Source of the DNA: Vibrio renipiscarius
Lineage (GTDB): Bacteria; Pseudomonadota; Gammaproteobacteria; Enterobacterales; Vibrionaceae
DNA length: 64,000 bases
Direction of reading: 5' to 3'
Assembly: GCF_000827885.1 (NCBI RefSeq)
Contig: NZ_JTKH01000006.1
Location: forward strand, 372,001-436,000
Each line of letters opens with the position of its first letter. The first letter of the stretch is position 1. This document shows, piece after piece, positions 10,151 through 22,071 of this stretch. The position numbers and the translations under genes are program-made. The notes under the pieces are model-generated. The model did no database searches, was not told the origin of the DNA, and saw only the letters and a list, made by a program, of their open reading frames with translations.

Positions 10151-11038
10151 TTGAATGCTGAACGCAAAGCTGTCTTGATTTTAGTTTCCGCAACGGTTCT
10201 CTCTGCGTTCGGTTGGATTTTTTCTAAAGAAGCGATTCAAGGTCTGCCGCCTTTTGGTTTTGTTGGATTAAGATTTACGATCGCGTCTTTATGCTTACTG
10301 CCATTTTGTTACAAGGCACTGCGTCGCGCGAGTTGGCATGACGTGCGCTCTGCCGCAACAGTCGGCTGCTTGTTAGCGATGGCATTGATGAGTTGGATTC
10401 ATGCCATTTCCATCAGCGAAACGCTGGGTGAGGGCGCGTTTATCCTCAGCTTGTCGATGTTGATGGTGCCATTTGTTGCATGGATACTCTTTAAACAAAA
10501 GCCAAAACGTATTTTTTGGTTCTCACTACCTATCGCATTTATAGGCTTAGCGTTTCTGTCGCTCAAAGATGGCTGGCAAGGTTCTATCAGCCAATTTTGG
10601 TTTTTGCTCAATGCGGTCATATTAGCGATTTACTTCAATATCAATAGTAAGTATTCGCAAACCTTGCCAATCATGTTGTTGACTTGCATTCAGTTGTTTG
10701 TGACAGGGATGATCGGCTTAGTCGCCAGTGCGTTGTTTGAGACAGTGCCGGTGTCGGTTGAACCTTCCATTTGGGGTTGGTTTGCCGCCAGTACCATTTT
10801 GGCGACAGCAATGCGTTATGTGATGCAGACGATGGCGCAAAAGCAGATCAACCCGGGCAATGCGGCGCTCATTATGATTCTAGAGCCGGTATGGACGGTG
10901 TTTCTGAGTGTCATCTGGTATGGCGAAGAATTGTCTCGCAACAAGTTGATTGGCTGCGGTTTGATTTTGTTCTCACTGATCCTCTACCGAACCGATGGTA
11001 AGTTGATCCCCCAGTTCGTTAGACGAAAGCAGCAATAA
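10151..11038 (+). CDS. EamA/DMT-family transporter (RhaT-like, ten TM segments)
   Basis: 295 aa, almost wholly hydrophobic, with the two-fold repeated EamA domain. The first copy covers about residues 8-137 (LSAFGWIFSKEAI, FVGLRFTIASLCLLPF, the end of copy one FIGLAFLSLKDG). The second covers 149-280 (AALIMILEPVWTVFLSVIWYGEEL in parts, then LIGCGLILFSLILYRT). Such proteins export metabolites or amino acids; the substrate is unknown. The start is TTG at 10151, as no in-frame ATG lies close. It stands alone, and a terminator shared with ansA follows. Confidence 0.85.
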   Translation: MNAERKAVLILVSATVLSAFGWIFSKEAIQGLPPFGFVGLRFTIASLCLLPFCYKALRRASWHDVRSAATVGCLLAMALMSWIHAISISETLGEGAFILSLSMLMVPFVAWILFKQKPKRIFWFSLPIAFIGLAFLSLKDGWQGSISQFWFLLNAVILAIYFNINSKYSQTLPIMLLTCIQLFVTGMIGLVASALFETVPVSVEPSIWGWFAASTILATAMRYVMQTMAQKQINPGNAALIMILEPVWTVFLSVIWYGEELSRNKLIGCGLILFSLILYRTDGKLIPQFVRRKQQ

Positions 11039-11044
11039 TGAAAT

Positions 11045-11074
11045 AAAAAAACCGGCCCTCGAGGCCGGTTTTTG
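11045..11074. terminator. Bidirectional terminator between EamA gene and ansA
   Basis: Same stem-loop as the serS terminator (accggccctcgaggccggt), with A6 to the left and T5 to the right. It lies between convergent genes. Confidence 0.92.
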
Positions 11075-11093
11075 CATTTTGCTTAGAAGAGAA

Positions 11094-12110
11094 TTAAAGA
11101 CTCATCTCACCACGCAATACTTGCTGCATTTGTTGTTTGACTTGCTCGTAGCTTAAGCCTTGGCTAAGTAGGTAATGCAGTTTGGCAAGTGCAGCTTCTG
11201 GCGTCATATCAAAGCCACTGATTACCCCGGCTTCTGCCAGCGCACAGCCTGTCGCATAACCACCCATGTTTACTTTACCTGCTAAACACTGCGTTAAGTT
11301 CACCACGATCACGCCGCGTTGAGAGGCGTCTTTTAAATGCGCCAATAAATCTGGGTTTTGTGGTGCATTACCGACGCCAAAGGTCAGTAAAATCATTGCA
11401 TTTACAGGTTGCATCAAGGTGTTGCGAATCACTTCGTGAGAAATGCCAGGGTACATGGTGATCACGCCAATCGGTTGTGGGGTGATGTCATGGACTTTGA
11501 ATTCGCCTTCAGGCTGAGCATCAACCGTTATCTCATTGCTGATCTGGATGTTGATACCCGCTTCCAGCAGTGGCGGCAGGTTTGGCGACGTAAACGCATT
11601 AAAACCGTCGGCATGTGATTTGGTACTACGGTTGCCGCGCATCAGCTTGTTATTGAAGAACAAGGTGACTTCATTGATCGGGTAATTTGCCGCGATGTGC
11701 AGGGCGTTAAGCAAGTTTGCTTGACCGTCTGAACGCAGTTCAGCTAAGGGGATCTGTGAACCCGTCACGATCACCGGTTTGCTAAGATTTTCCAGCATAA
11801 ACGATAGCGCTGACGCTGTATACGCCATGGTGTCGGTGCCATGTAGGATCACAAAACCATCGTATTTATCGTAGTTGGCACGAATATCGTCCGCGATTTG
11901 TTGCCAGTCAGCGGGCGTCATATCCGACGAGTCGATCAGCGGCTCGTATTCATGGATGGTAAATTCCGGCATTTCCGGGCGATGAAACTCTGGCATGCTT
12001 GCAAGCTGTTTTTCCATAAAGCCGGCAACCGGCACGTAGCCGTGGTCATGTGACTTCTGCATACCAATGGTGCCGCCAGTGTAGGCGATATAAATGTGTT
12101 TTCTTACCAT
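11094..12110 (-). CDS. ansA: L-asparaginase I (cytoplasmic type)
   Basis: 338 aa, the same length as E. coli AnsA; hydrolyses asparagine to aspartate and ammonia. The start at 12110 (MVRKHIYIAYTGGTIGM) is chosen because the 25 codons upstream lack homology. The first catalytic Thr is in AYTGGTIGM and the second catalytic Thr, followed by Asp, in LHGTDTMAYTASAL. The substrate-pocket Lys lies in STKSHADGFNAF. No signal peptide, as expected of type I. It lies behind sppA on the same strand, as in E. coli, but a hairpin between them (12172-12207) suggests separate transcription. Confidence 0.95.
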   Translation of the reverse strand: MVRKHIYIAYTGGTIGMQKSHDHGYVPVAGFMEKQLASMPEFHRPEMPEFTIHEYEPLIDSSDMTPADWQQIADDIRANYDKYDGFVILHGTDTMAYTASALSFMLENLSKPVIVTGSQIPLAELRSDGQANLLNALHIAANYPINEVTLFFNNKLMRGNRSTKSHADGFNAFTSPNLPPLLEAGINIQISNEITVDAQPEGEFKVHDITPQPIGVITMYPGISHEVIRNTLMQPVNAMILLTFGVGNAPQNPDLLAHLKDASQRGVIVVNLTQCLAGKVNMGGYATGCALAEAGVISGFDMTPEAALAKLHYLLSQGLSYEQVKQQMQQVLRGEMSL

Positions 12111-12171
12111 TGCTCGAAACCAGTGAAGTGTAGGGGGAACAGACTCGAGGATTATAACGAAATATGAGCTA

Positions 12172-12207
12172 ATAAAAAGGGGCACTGCTTAGCAACAATG
12201 CCCCTGT
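12172..12207 (-). terminator. Terminator of sppA
   Basis: On the minus strand a stem AGGGGCA/TGCCCCT with a 14-base loop is followed by TTTTTA. It lies about 50 bp downstream of the sppA stop and upstream of ansA. Confidence 0.75.
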
Positions 12208-12255
12208 GGGAGGTGAGTTCACTTGCGGCGGTCTAATCGCCCAATTAGTAAGCGG

Positions 12256-14106
12256 TTATTGAACTTGGCAGTTTAAACAAAAAGCATACTGACCTTTGGG
12301 ATCATTGAAGCTTTGCAATAAGCTTGCATCTTGGTTCAGCTGTTGTACGACCGGCTGTAATGCTGGTGGTAACAATGCGCTCACATCAAGGCCCAGAGAT
12401 ACGTGCACTTGATTCATAAACTCTTGCATAAACTGTTGTGCTGGCGTTAATGGCTCTTCAATCCAATAGATGTTGTAGCGGTCTAGTTTGGCGAGCTCAG
12501 CCGCTAATACCACAGCATCATCAAAATCACCCATTTTATCGACTAAGCCAAGGCGAAGTGCGTCTTGCCCTGTCCATACTCGACCTTCTGCAATCCCATC
12601 CATCTTATCTAGAGCGATATTACGGCTTTGGCTAACCAGATTCACAAAGCGGTGGTAGCCATGTTCGATACCAAGTTGGAACGCATCTGCGGCCTTTTCA
12701 GGAATTCCTGTTGTCACGCCAATGCCAGAGAATGGGGACGTCCCGACACCATCGGTATACACGCCAATGTTGTTGAGTCCTTTTTCAAAGGTGGTAATCA
12801 CACTGAAAATACCGATCGAGCCAGTGAGTGTGGTTGGTTGTGCAACAATGCGGTCTGCGCTGGTCGAGATCCAATAACCGCCCGAAGCCGCTAGGCTCGA
12901 CATGGATACCACCACCGGTTTACCGGCTTCTTTTAGAGCTTCAATCTCATTGCGAATAACCTCTGAAGCAAACGCGCTGCCTCCTGGGCTATCAACACGC
13001 AGGACAACGGCTTTTACGTTATTGTCGTTACGCGCTTCACGTAATAAATAAGCAACGGTGTCACCACCAACGGTACCGCGTGGTTGCGTGCCATCCATAA
13101 TCGCTCCGCTCGCCACGACGACGGCGATATCATCGTTATTGGCATTAAAGCTTGGTTGAAGGGTGGCAGAATATTGGTAGTAATCGACGTAGTGGTAGCT
13201 ATCGTCGCCATTGCTGCCAAACACATCAATCATGGCTTTACGCACTTCTTGGCGCGTCGCCAGTTCATCGACTAGCCCCGTTTTTAACGAGAGCGCCGCG
13301 AGATCACCATTCGCTTCTTTCAACAGAGTGAGAAACTCATCCATACTAGGATTGAACGTTGCGTTATCGATAGAACGATTGGTCGCGACATCATCCACAT
13401 ACGCTCCCCACAACTGACCTAACCAAAGCGATGCGGACTCTTTTGCTTCTTGGGACATATTATCACGGATAAACGGCTCAATCGCGGATTTATAGGTACC
13501 CACGCGGAAGACATGCGTGTTGACATCAAGCTTTTCAAGCAAGGTCTTATAGTACATCGAGTAAGCACTGTAGCCCTTAATCATCACCGCACCATCTGGT
13601 GCTAAGTAGATTTTGTCGGCATAGCTGGCGAGGTAATACTGGCTTTGGTTATAAAAACTACCCGCGGCATAGATGGGTTTACCTGCTGCCTTGAATTCGT
13701 TTAACGCTTTAGCGATATAACGCAACTTGGTTAAATTGGTTTCTGGCATATCACCGAGCGACAAAACGATGCCCGAAATCATAGGGTCATTTTTGGCGTG
13801 ACGTACGGTTTCAACGATATCAAACAGAACATTTTCGCGAGGTAAATCATTACCAAAGAGCGAGCTGCTCAGTGAATCGAGTGGATTACTGTAGGTCGAC
13901 TGCTCAACAATAGGACCGGATAGATTTAGGATCAGTGCGGATGGCTGTTGCTGCGTTGGTTCTGGTGATTCGGCGCTTGAATAAATGAAGTAGAGAGCCG
14001 CGATCACAACGAGGAAAAGAAGATTGGCGATGGCCAAACGGACAAAGGTAATCAGTTTCCAAATACCTTTGAAAAAGAGGCCGATATACTTAAATATTGT
14101 TTTCAT
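12256..14106 (-). CDS. sppA: Signal peptide peptidase SppA, 67K type
   Basis: Inner-membrane serine/lysine protease (S49) of 616 aa that digests cleaved signal peptides. The start at 14106 (MKTIFKYIGLFFKGIWKLI) has SD ggagaaa. One TM helix spans about residues 20-42. The protein has the duplicated S49 architecture. The N-terminal half carries the general-base Lys in FRVGTYKSAIEPF and the C-terminal half carries the nucleophile Ser in SSLAASGGYWIS. The length matches E. coli SppA (618 aa). A second S49 protease, SohB, is encoded near the other end of the window. Confidence 0.95.
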   Translation of the reverse strand: MKTIFKYIGLFFKGIWKLITFVRLAIANLLFLVVIAALYFIYSSAESPEPTQQQPSALILNLSGPIVEQSTYSNPLDSLSSSLFGNDLPRENVLFDIVETVRHAKNDPMISGIVLSLGDMPETNLTKLRYIAKALNEFKAAGKPIYAAGSFYNQSQYYLASYADKIYLAPDGAVMIKGYSAYSMYYKTLLEKLDVNTHVFRVGTYKSAIEPFIRDNMSQEAKESASLWLGQLWGAYVDDVATNRSIDNATFNPSMDEFLTLLKEANGDLAALSLKTGLVDELATRQEVRKAMIDVFGSNGDDSYHYVDYYQYSATLQPSFNANNDDIAVVVASGAIMDGTQPRGTVGGDTVAYLLREARNDNNVKAVVLRVDSPGGSAFASEVIRNEIEALKEAGKPVVVSMSSLAASGGYWISTSADRIVAQPTTLTGSIGIFSVITTFEKGLNNIGVYTDGVGTSPFSGIGVTTGIPEKAADAFQLGIEHGYHRFVNLVSQSRNIALDKMDGIAEGRVWTGQDALRLGLVDKMGDFDDAVVLAAELAKLDRYNIYWIEEPLTPAQQFMQEFMNQVHVSLGLDVSALLPPALQPVVQQLNQDASLLQSFNDPKGQYAFCLNCQVQ

Positions 14107-16520
<2,414 letters not shown>

Positions 16521-16537
16521 CCCAATGAATATCGTTT

Positions 16538-16575
16538 AAAACAACCATCCCTCCATTTGGAGGGATGGTTGTTTT
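16538..16575. terminator. Bidirectional terminator after fadH
   Basis: Inverted repeat aaacaaccatccctcc / ggagggatggttgttt with an ATTT loop, A-rich on the left and T4 on the right, between convergent genes. Confidence 0.92.
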
Positions 16576-16585
16576 AACTGGCGGA

Positions 16586-17167
16586 CTATTTCGCCAGTTC
16601 GTAGTTTTCGTGCATTTCTTTTGGCGCAATACCGTACTCGTAGTCAGCAAGGTAGCCATCTTTGTACACTTTCATGCCTTTATCATCCCAACTGACTTTA
16701 ATCACGGCTGTTTTTCCGTCCGTGCTGCCCAAAAGCTCAAGCATTTGTTCATCAATTTTAACCGCTTTAATGGTGGTAATGCGTTTGAATGATTCAAATT
16801 CGGTCGAGGTTGGCAAATCACCGTAAGTGTCTACCCACACATCAGTAGGAATAAGCCACTGGTTATAGACTTCATCAACGATAGGCCTATGCATGCTCGC
16901 GACAACCACATCGTCGGTCATGATGTTATTGGTTTCAAGCGTGTAACCACCTTTGCCATCTGCCACATAAGTTGGGAAATCTTGGCCTAATTCTTGTTGT
17001 TTTGGTAGGCGGCCTAGGGTTGGGGCTTTTTTAACATAGAGATCCGCTGAATCAAATTGACTCATGATCTGAGGGATTTTTTGGAATTCAACTGGCTCAG
17101 CAGCAAACAGCGCAGTAGGCAATGATAGTGCAGCCGAAACGGCAGCAATAAGGAATGCTTTTTTCAT
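16586..17167 (-). CDS. Secreted protein of unknown function, 193 aa
   Basis: I do not recognise the family. The start at 17167 (MKKAFLIAAVSAALSLPTALFA) gives a clear Sec signal peptide cut at AAEP, so it is periplasmic. The ORF could begin 20 codons earlier, but that would bury the signal peptide. The mature part is mixed alpha/beta and acidic, with GGYTLETNNIMTDDVVVAS and WLIPTDVWVDTYGDLP as notable stretches. No cysteines are in the mature chain. It stands alone between fadH and purU. Confidence 0.75.
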   Translation of the reverse strand: MKKAFLIAAVSAALSLPTALFAAEPVEFQKIPQIMSQFDSADLYVKKAPTLGRLPKQQELGQDFPTYVADGKGGYTLETNNIMTDDVVVASMHRPIVDEVYNQWLIPTDVWVDTYGDLPTSTEFESFKRITTIKAVKIDEQMLELLGSTDGKTAVIKVSWDDKGMKVYKDGYLADYEYGIAPKEMHENYELAK

Positions 17168-17315
17168 TTGGTGACTCGTTATTAATATAATTTTCAGTAT
17201 GTGATTTTTTGTGTTGATGCATTGCAAGTGGCAAAAATATCAACGCGGCTCATCATAGGCTGAGAACGCAAACGTTTCACTGATTTAGATGCGGGTTTTC
17301 TCTAAAGATGAAAAT

Positions 17316-17351
17316 TTCAGCTGAACGTGACGCAGAAACGGTTCAGCTGAA
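17316..17351 (-). terminator. Hairpin downstream of purU
   Basis: An 11-bp inverted repeat, TTCAGCTGAAC and GTTCAGCTGAA, with a 14-base loop. On the minus strand it is followed by ATTTTC, so it is a weak terminator or RNA-stabilising hairpin about 20 bp after the purU stop. Confidence 0.65.
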
Positions 17352-17369
17352 CATTTTGGGTGAGGGCGA

Positions 17370-18203
17370 CTATAAGATGACGGTTTTGTTGCCGTAAACA
17401 AAGACATGGTCATTAACCACTTTGTTCAATGCTTTGCTTAACACACTTTTTTCAACATCTCGGCCAGCCTGCGCCATGTCTTTCGCACTAAACGTATGAT
17501 CGACAGGAATCACATCTTGTTTGATGATTGGGCCTTCATCGAGATCATTGGTAACGAAGTGTGCGGTGGCACCGATGATTTTTACACCTCGTTCAAAGGC
17601 TTGTTGGTACGGTTTGGCCCCAATAAAGGCGGGTAGGAAGCTGTGGTGAATGTTGATGATCTTATGATGAAAATTATCCACAAAGCTTGGGGTTAGTACG
17701 CGCATGTACTTCGCCAGAACAAGGTAATCCGCTTGATAAGGATTGATGATATCCAACATCGCTTGCTCATGCTCTTCGCGTGTTAAACCTTCATGGCTGA
17801 CGCAGTGATAAGGAATATCAAATTTCTCTGTTAAGCCTTGCAAAGAGTCATAGTTGCCGACAACGGCGGCGATATCGATGTCTAAGCTACCATCATAATT
17901 TTTAATTAAAATATCACCCAAGCAATGGGCTTCTTTAGTCACTAAAATCACGACGCGCTTACGGCTGGCATCCATAAGCTTACGCTTAGCGCCAGTCGGT
18001 AGTGCTTGGTCGAGATCGGCAAGAAAAGTGTGGTCGTTAAAATAGCCTTCCAATTCGGTACGCATAAAAAAGTGACCGCTTGGATTATCAACAAACTCGG
18101 CGTTATGAATAATATTTAGCTGATGTTTGTAACAGATGTTGGTGATTTTTGAAATCAATCCAGGTGCATCACTACAATGTGTTAGCAGTGTTTTTTTTTC
18201 CAT
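17370..18203 (-). CDS. purU: Formyltetrahydrofolate deformylase
   Basis: 277 aa, compared with 280 in E. coli. It hydrolyses 10-formyl-THF to formate and THF, feeding PurT and balancing one-carbon units. Residues 1-80 form an ACT domain (LTHCSDAPGLISKITNICYKHQLNI), the site of control by methionine and glycine. The formyltransferase-like domain follows with NIHHSFLPAFIGAKPYQQAFERG, ATAHFVTNDLDEGPII and the catalytic His and Asp in these motifs. It is single-cistron. Confidence 0.95.
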   Translation of the reverse strand: MEKKTLLTHCSDAPGLISKITNICYKHQLNIIHNAEFVDNPSGHFFMRTELEGYFNDHTFLADLDQALPTGAKRKLMDASRKRVVILVTKEAHCLGDILIKNYDGSLDIDIAAVVGNYDSLQGLTEKFDIPYHCVSHEGLTREEHEQAMLDIINPYQADYLVLAKYMRVLTPSFVDNFHHKIINIHHSFLPAFIGAKPYQQAFERGVKIIGATAHFVTNDLDEGPIIKQDVIPVDHTFSAKDMAQAGRDVEKSVLSKALNKVVNDHVFVYGNKTVIL

Positions 18204-18470
18204 TTTGCTCGTACTTCCGTGATTTGTTTTTGCGTATGATGATGTTGTTCGAGGCGTGCTAAGAGTGAGCGAACACTTAATGATTGAGTAACAATTAAAC
18301 TAATATCGACACAAATTCAATAAGAAATCCATCTAAAACAGGGTGGGTTATCGAGTTTATCGAGGTTTTATCCCCTTTATCTATACTTTTAATCGCGGCT
18401 CTAATCATCGCTATCCCCTTCATTACAACGTTTAGGGTATACTGATTTTTTTGCTACGACTCTCACTTGC

Positions 18471-20411
18471 ATGATCACAAAAACCTTTTCTCAAGATGGC
18501 GCACTCGGTAAAGCAATACCCGGTTTTCAGCCACGCCAAGCGCAGCTCGATATGGCTGAGTCAGTGCTAAAATCGATTCAAGAACAAGGTCAATTGGTGA
18601 TCGAGGCAGGAACGGGTACCGGTAAGACATTCGCCTATCTTGTCCCAGCCTTAATGAGCGGCAAAAAAACCATTATCAGTACGGGTTCCAAAAACCTTCA
18701 AGAGCAGCTCTTTCACCGTGATTTACCCTTGATGACCAGCGCATTGGGTTTTTATGGGCAAGTGGCGCTACTTAAAGGGCGAGCGAACTATTTGTGTTTA
18801 GATCGCCTCAGCCGTCAAATGATTGAAAGCCATGGCAACCATTCGGATCCAGCGCTATTAGCTCAATTGGTTAAGGTTAGAGCGTGGTCTTCGGCGACCA
18901 AAACTGGCGATCTGGGCGATTGCGATGAGATCGCAGAAGACAGCCCAGTGATTCCAACCATCACGTCGACCAACGATAATTGCTTAGGTAAAGAGTGCCC
19001 AAGCTACACCGATTGCTTCGTTTTAAAAGCGCGCAAGAAAGCGATGGACGCCGACATTGTTGTGGTTAACCATCACTTATTCTTTGCCGATTTGGCGATC
19101 AAAGAAACTGGCTTTGGCGAGTTAATTCCTGAGGCTGAAGTTTTTATTTTTGATGAAGCGCATCAACTACCGGACATCGCCAGCCAATATTTTGGTCAAT
19201 CGATCTCTAGCCGTCAGATACAAGAACTCAGTAAAGACATTGAGATTGCTTATCGCACCGAAGTCAGAGACATGCGTCAATTGCAGAAAGTGGCGGAGAA
19301 ACTTAACCAATCGGCCATGGATTTACGCATTGTGTTGGGTGAGCCTGGTTTTAGAGGCAACTGGCGTGAGGCGATTAAATCCCCTTCGATTGCCAGAGAG
19401 ATTGAACGTGTGCGTGATGCGATCGACTTTACGATTGAAGTGCTGAAGTTAGCCTTAGGCCGTTGTCAGTTACTCGATACCGCGTTTGAACGCGCACATA
19501 CGATTAAAGGGCGAATTGACCGCGTCTGTGATGTCTCTATTACCGGTTATTCCTATTGGTTTGATACCACGCCGCGTCACTTTAGCCTGCATATTACCCC
19601 GCTAAGTGTGGCGGATAAGTTCAATGAACAGATCGCGCTTAAGCAAGGGGCGTGGATTTTCACTTCCGCAACTCTTGCGGTGAATGGCGACTTCTCGCAC
19701 TTTACTTCACGCCTCGGCATTCAGCCTCAAGCGCAGTTTTCTTTGGCCAGTCCGTTTGACTATCAAACTCAGGCTCGCTTATGTGTGCCGCGCTATTTGC
19801 CTGAACCGAATAGCCCAGGTATGGCCGAAAAATTGGTCAAGATGCTCGCGCCCTTGATCGAACAAAACCAAGGTCGCTGTTTCTTCCTTTGTACCTCACA
19901 CAGCATGATGCGTGATTTAGGCGAGCGCTTTCGAGAAGTGCTCACTGTGCCAGTGTTGATGCAAGGAGAAACCAGCAAACAAAAAACCTTAGCGGAGTTT
20001 ATGGAGCTAGGGAATGCCTTGCTGGTGGCCACGGGGGCATTTTGGGAAGGCATTGATGTTAGAGGTGACACCCTTAGCTGTGTTATTATCGACAAATTAC
20101 CGTTTACTGCGCCTGATGACCCATTGTTAAAAGCGCGCATTGAAGATTGCCGACTGAAAGGGGGCGATCCTTTCGCACAGGTACAATTACCCGATGCGGT
20201 GATCACCCTTAAGCAAGGGGTTGGGCGTTTAATACGTGACAAAAAAGACAAAGGAGCGCTGATCATTTGTGATAACCGATTGGTGACACGTGATTATGGT
20301 GGCGTTTTCCTCGGAAGTTTACCGCCGATTCCTCGTACGCGAGATTTGGGTTCGATTGAAGACTTCCTTCAACAGATTTCAGAAACACATAACTTAAGAT
20401 TAGAGAATTGA
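18471..20411 (+). CDS. yoaA: DinG-type ATP-dependent helicase YoaA
   Basis: 646 aa, XPD-like superfamily 2 helicase; E. coli YoaA (636 aa) works with HolC at damaged forks. Walker A is EAGTGTGKT (45-53), the DEAH box is FIFDEAHQLPD, and the iron-sulphur cysteines lie between residues about 108 and 190 (C in NYLCLDRL, then NDNCLGKECPSYTDCFVLKA). Motif VI is QGVGRLIRDKKDKG. A TATACT -10 lies at about 18438. The gene ends where tsaB begins (TGA then ATG with no gap), so they are cotranscribed, as in E. coli. Confidence 0.93.
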   Translation: MITKTFSQDGALGKAIPGFQPRQAQLDMAESVLKSIQEQGQLVIEAGTGTGKTFAYLVPALMSGKKTIISTGSKNLQEQLFHRDLPLMTSALGFYGQVALLKGRANYLCLDRLSRQMIESHGNHSDPALLAQLVKVRAWSSATKTGDLGDCDEIAEDSPVIPTITSTNDNCLGKECPSYTDCFVLKARKKAMDADIVVVNHHLFFADLAIKETGFGELIPEAEVFIFDEAHQLPDIASQYFGQSISSRQIQELSKDIEIAYRTEVRDMRQLQKVAEKLNQSAMDLRIVLGEPGFRGNWREAIKSPSIAREIERVRDAIDFTIEVLKLALGRCQLLDTAFERAHTIKGRIDRVCDVSITGYSYWFDTTPRHFSLHITPLSVADKFNEQIALKQGAWIFTSATLAVNGDFSHFTSRLGIQPQAQFSLASPFDYQTQARLCVPRYLPEPNSPGMAEKLVKMLAPLIEQNQGRCFFLCTSHSMMRDLGERFREVLTVPVLMQGETSKQKTLAEFMELGNALLVATGAFWEGIDVRGDTLSCVIIDKLPFTAPDDPLLKARIEDCRLKGGDPFAQVQLPDAVITLKQGVGRLIRDKKDKGALIICDNRLVTRDYGGVFLGSLPPIPRTRDLGSIEDFLQQISETHNLRLEN

Positions 20412-21113
20412 ATGAGCGCAAAAATTCTTGCCCTAGATACTGCAACGGAAAACTGTTCGGTTGCCTTATTAATTAATGACAAAGTGTACTTCCGCAGTGA
20501 AGTTGCGCCTCGTGACCATACCAAGCTGATTCTGCCGATGGTGGATGAAGTATTGAAAGAGGCGGGTATTTGCCTTACCGATCTTGACGCCTTGGCATTT
20601 GGCCGTGGTCCTGGCAGTTTTACCGGTGTGCGTATCGGTATTGGCATTGCACAAGGTCTTGCTTTTGGTGCTGAGTTACCAATGCTGGCTATCTCAACAC
20701 TTGAAGCAATGGCACAAGGTGCGTACCGCTTAAACGGCGCGACACAAGTGGCCAGTGCGATAGATGCACGCATGAGCGAAGTTTATTGGGGTCGTTACCG
20801 TCGCCAAGAGAACGGTTCATGGATCGCGATTGATCAAGAATGTGTTATCGCACCGAGTGTGCTTGCCGAGCAAATCCAAGCGGATGAATCAGAATGGGCG
20901 ACGGTGGGTACCGGTTGGGCGGCGTATCAAGACGCAATGGAGACACTTCCACTGACTCGTGTTGACGGTGGTGTCCTTTACCCAGATGCACAAGATATCG
21001 TGCATATTGCTCAGTTTGCGTTTGCAAATGGCGAAGCGGTTGCTGTGGAAGATTCAACGCCAGTTTATCTGCGTGACAATGTTGCGTGGAAAAAACTACC
21101 AGGGCGCGAATAG
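20412..21113 (+). CDS. tsaB: tRNA t6A modification protein TsaB
   Basis: 233 aa, ASKHA-fold partner of TsaD in the complex that makes N6-threonylcarbamoyl-adenosine 37 in ANN-decoding tRNAs. It opens [19 protein letters not shown], then has the family's [21 protein letters not shown] near residue 70. It starts directly after the yoaA stop. The gene order yoaA-tsaB-slp-fadD-rnd is that of E. coli, here with two extra genes. Confidence 0.95.
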   Translation: MSAKILALDTATENCSVALLINDKVYFRSEVAPRDHTKLILPMVDEVLKEAGICLTDLDALAFGRGPGSFTGVRIGIGIAQGLAFGAELPMLAISTLEAMAQGAYRLNGATQVASAIDARMSEVYWGRYRRQENGSWIAIDQECVIAPSVLAEQIQADESEWATVGTGWAAYQDAMETLPLTRVDGGVLYPDAQDIVHIAQFAFANGEAVAVEDSTPVYLRDNVAWKKLPGRE

Positions 21114-21143
21114 CCACACGTTTGAGTTTCTAATTCGAGGATA

Positions 21144-21458
21144 ATGGCGAATAGTATGGTGTCGATTCATGGATTACCGGCGGCGATTCCTGGCCTAAAG
21201 AAAGCGAATAAGGCCAGTAAACAAAGCAAAATTAATAAATCGCAAAGTCAGCAATCGGCTAACCAGACATCAAAAGTGGCCAATGCGGTTGCTCATACTA
21301 TTCGTTATGTCCAAGAGTCGGATATTCATAAAGCGCAAATCCAATACGATTTACCTGAAGGTCGCAGCTGTAAAGCGCTTGAAGAGTACATGCGAGTGAT
21401 GAATCAGGCGAAGCGAGATGAACTGATCCAAATGCTTGGTGTCGATATTTATATCTAA
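21144..21458 (+). CDS. Conserved small protein of unknown function, 104 aa
   Basis: No family recognised. The first 50 residues are Ser, Gln, Lys and Asn rich and probably disordered (KKANKASKQSKINKSQSQQ). The last 50 look helical (EGRSCKALEEYMRVMNQAKR) with a short hydrophobic end LGVDIYI. There is no signal peptide or TM segment. The start at 21144 has agga three bases upstream; the ATG at 21156 is an alternative. It lies 30 bp after tsaB and 55 bp before the slp gene, inside the otherwise E. coli-like order. Confidence 0.7.
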   Translation: MANSMVSIHGLPAAIPGLKKANKASKQSKINKSQSQQSANQTSKVANAVAHTIRYVQESDIHKAQIQYDLPEGRSCKALEEYMRVMNQAKRDELIQMLGVDIYI

Positions 21459-21513
21459 CCCTGAGTGTTTAGTATTGAATACTCATCGATAACTGACTAA
21501 GAGCGAGAGCACT

Positions 21514-22071
21514 ATGAATATGACCCGTTTACTCCGATTCGTTATTGTTGGTTGTGCTTCCCTTATCCTGCTGGGGTGTTCTTCTTTGCCTGACACGTTA
21601 AAAACGGACAATCCTAACCTCGTTACCGATTATCAAGTGTGGCAGTCTGCACCTCAGGCTGAATATGCACTCCGTCTTGGTGGCGTTATCGCTGCGGTGA
21701 CCAATTTTCCGCAGCAGACGCGTATTGAAGTGGTGAACCTGCCGATTAATGCATCCGGTAAGCCTGATATCAATCAAGAGCCCAATGGTCGCTTTGTGGC
21801 TTATATTAAAGGGTTTGCCGACCCAGTGGCGCTAAGTGAAGGCCGTCTAGTTACGTTCTTAGGGGCTGCGAATGGCTCCGAAAAGGGCCAAGTCGGTCAG
21901 TTTGATTATGACTTCCCGGTCATGGATGCCTCTCAATATCACTTATGGCGCATTGAAGAGCGAGTGATCGTAAATGACGTTGGCAGTTACATGTACCCAT
22001 GTCGTGACGTTCACTGTCGAAATATCCACTCAAGTACTCGCCAAGGCAGGGTCATTCAAGAAGTAAGATAA
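21514..22071 (+). CDS. Slp/YeaY-family outer membrane lipoprotein
   Basis: 185 aa. The lipobox LILLGC places the lipidated Cys at residue 22, and the residue after it (Ser) does not retain it in the inner membrane. The mature part has the Slp pattern (PDTLKTDNPNLVTDYQVW, RLGGVIAAVTNFPQQTRIEVVNLPI, GKPDINQEPNGRFVA). E. coli has YeaY at the same place. The role is not firmly known; related Slp is starvation-induced. The stop touches the ATG of the hydrolase gene that follows. Confidence 0.88.
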   Translation: MNMTRLLRFVIVGCASLILLGCSSLPDTLKTDNPNLVTDYQVWQSAPQAEYALRLGGVIAAVTNFPQQTRIEVVNLPINASGKPDINQEPNGRFVAYIKGFADPVALSEGRLVTFLGAANGSEKGQVGQFDYDFPVMDASQYHLWRIEERVIVNDVGSYMYPCRDVHCRNIHSSTRQGRVIQEVR

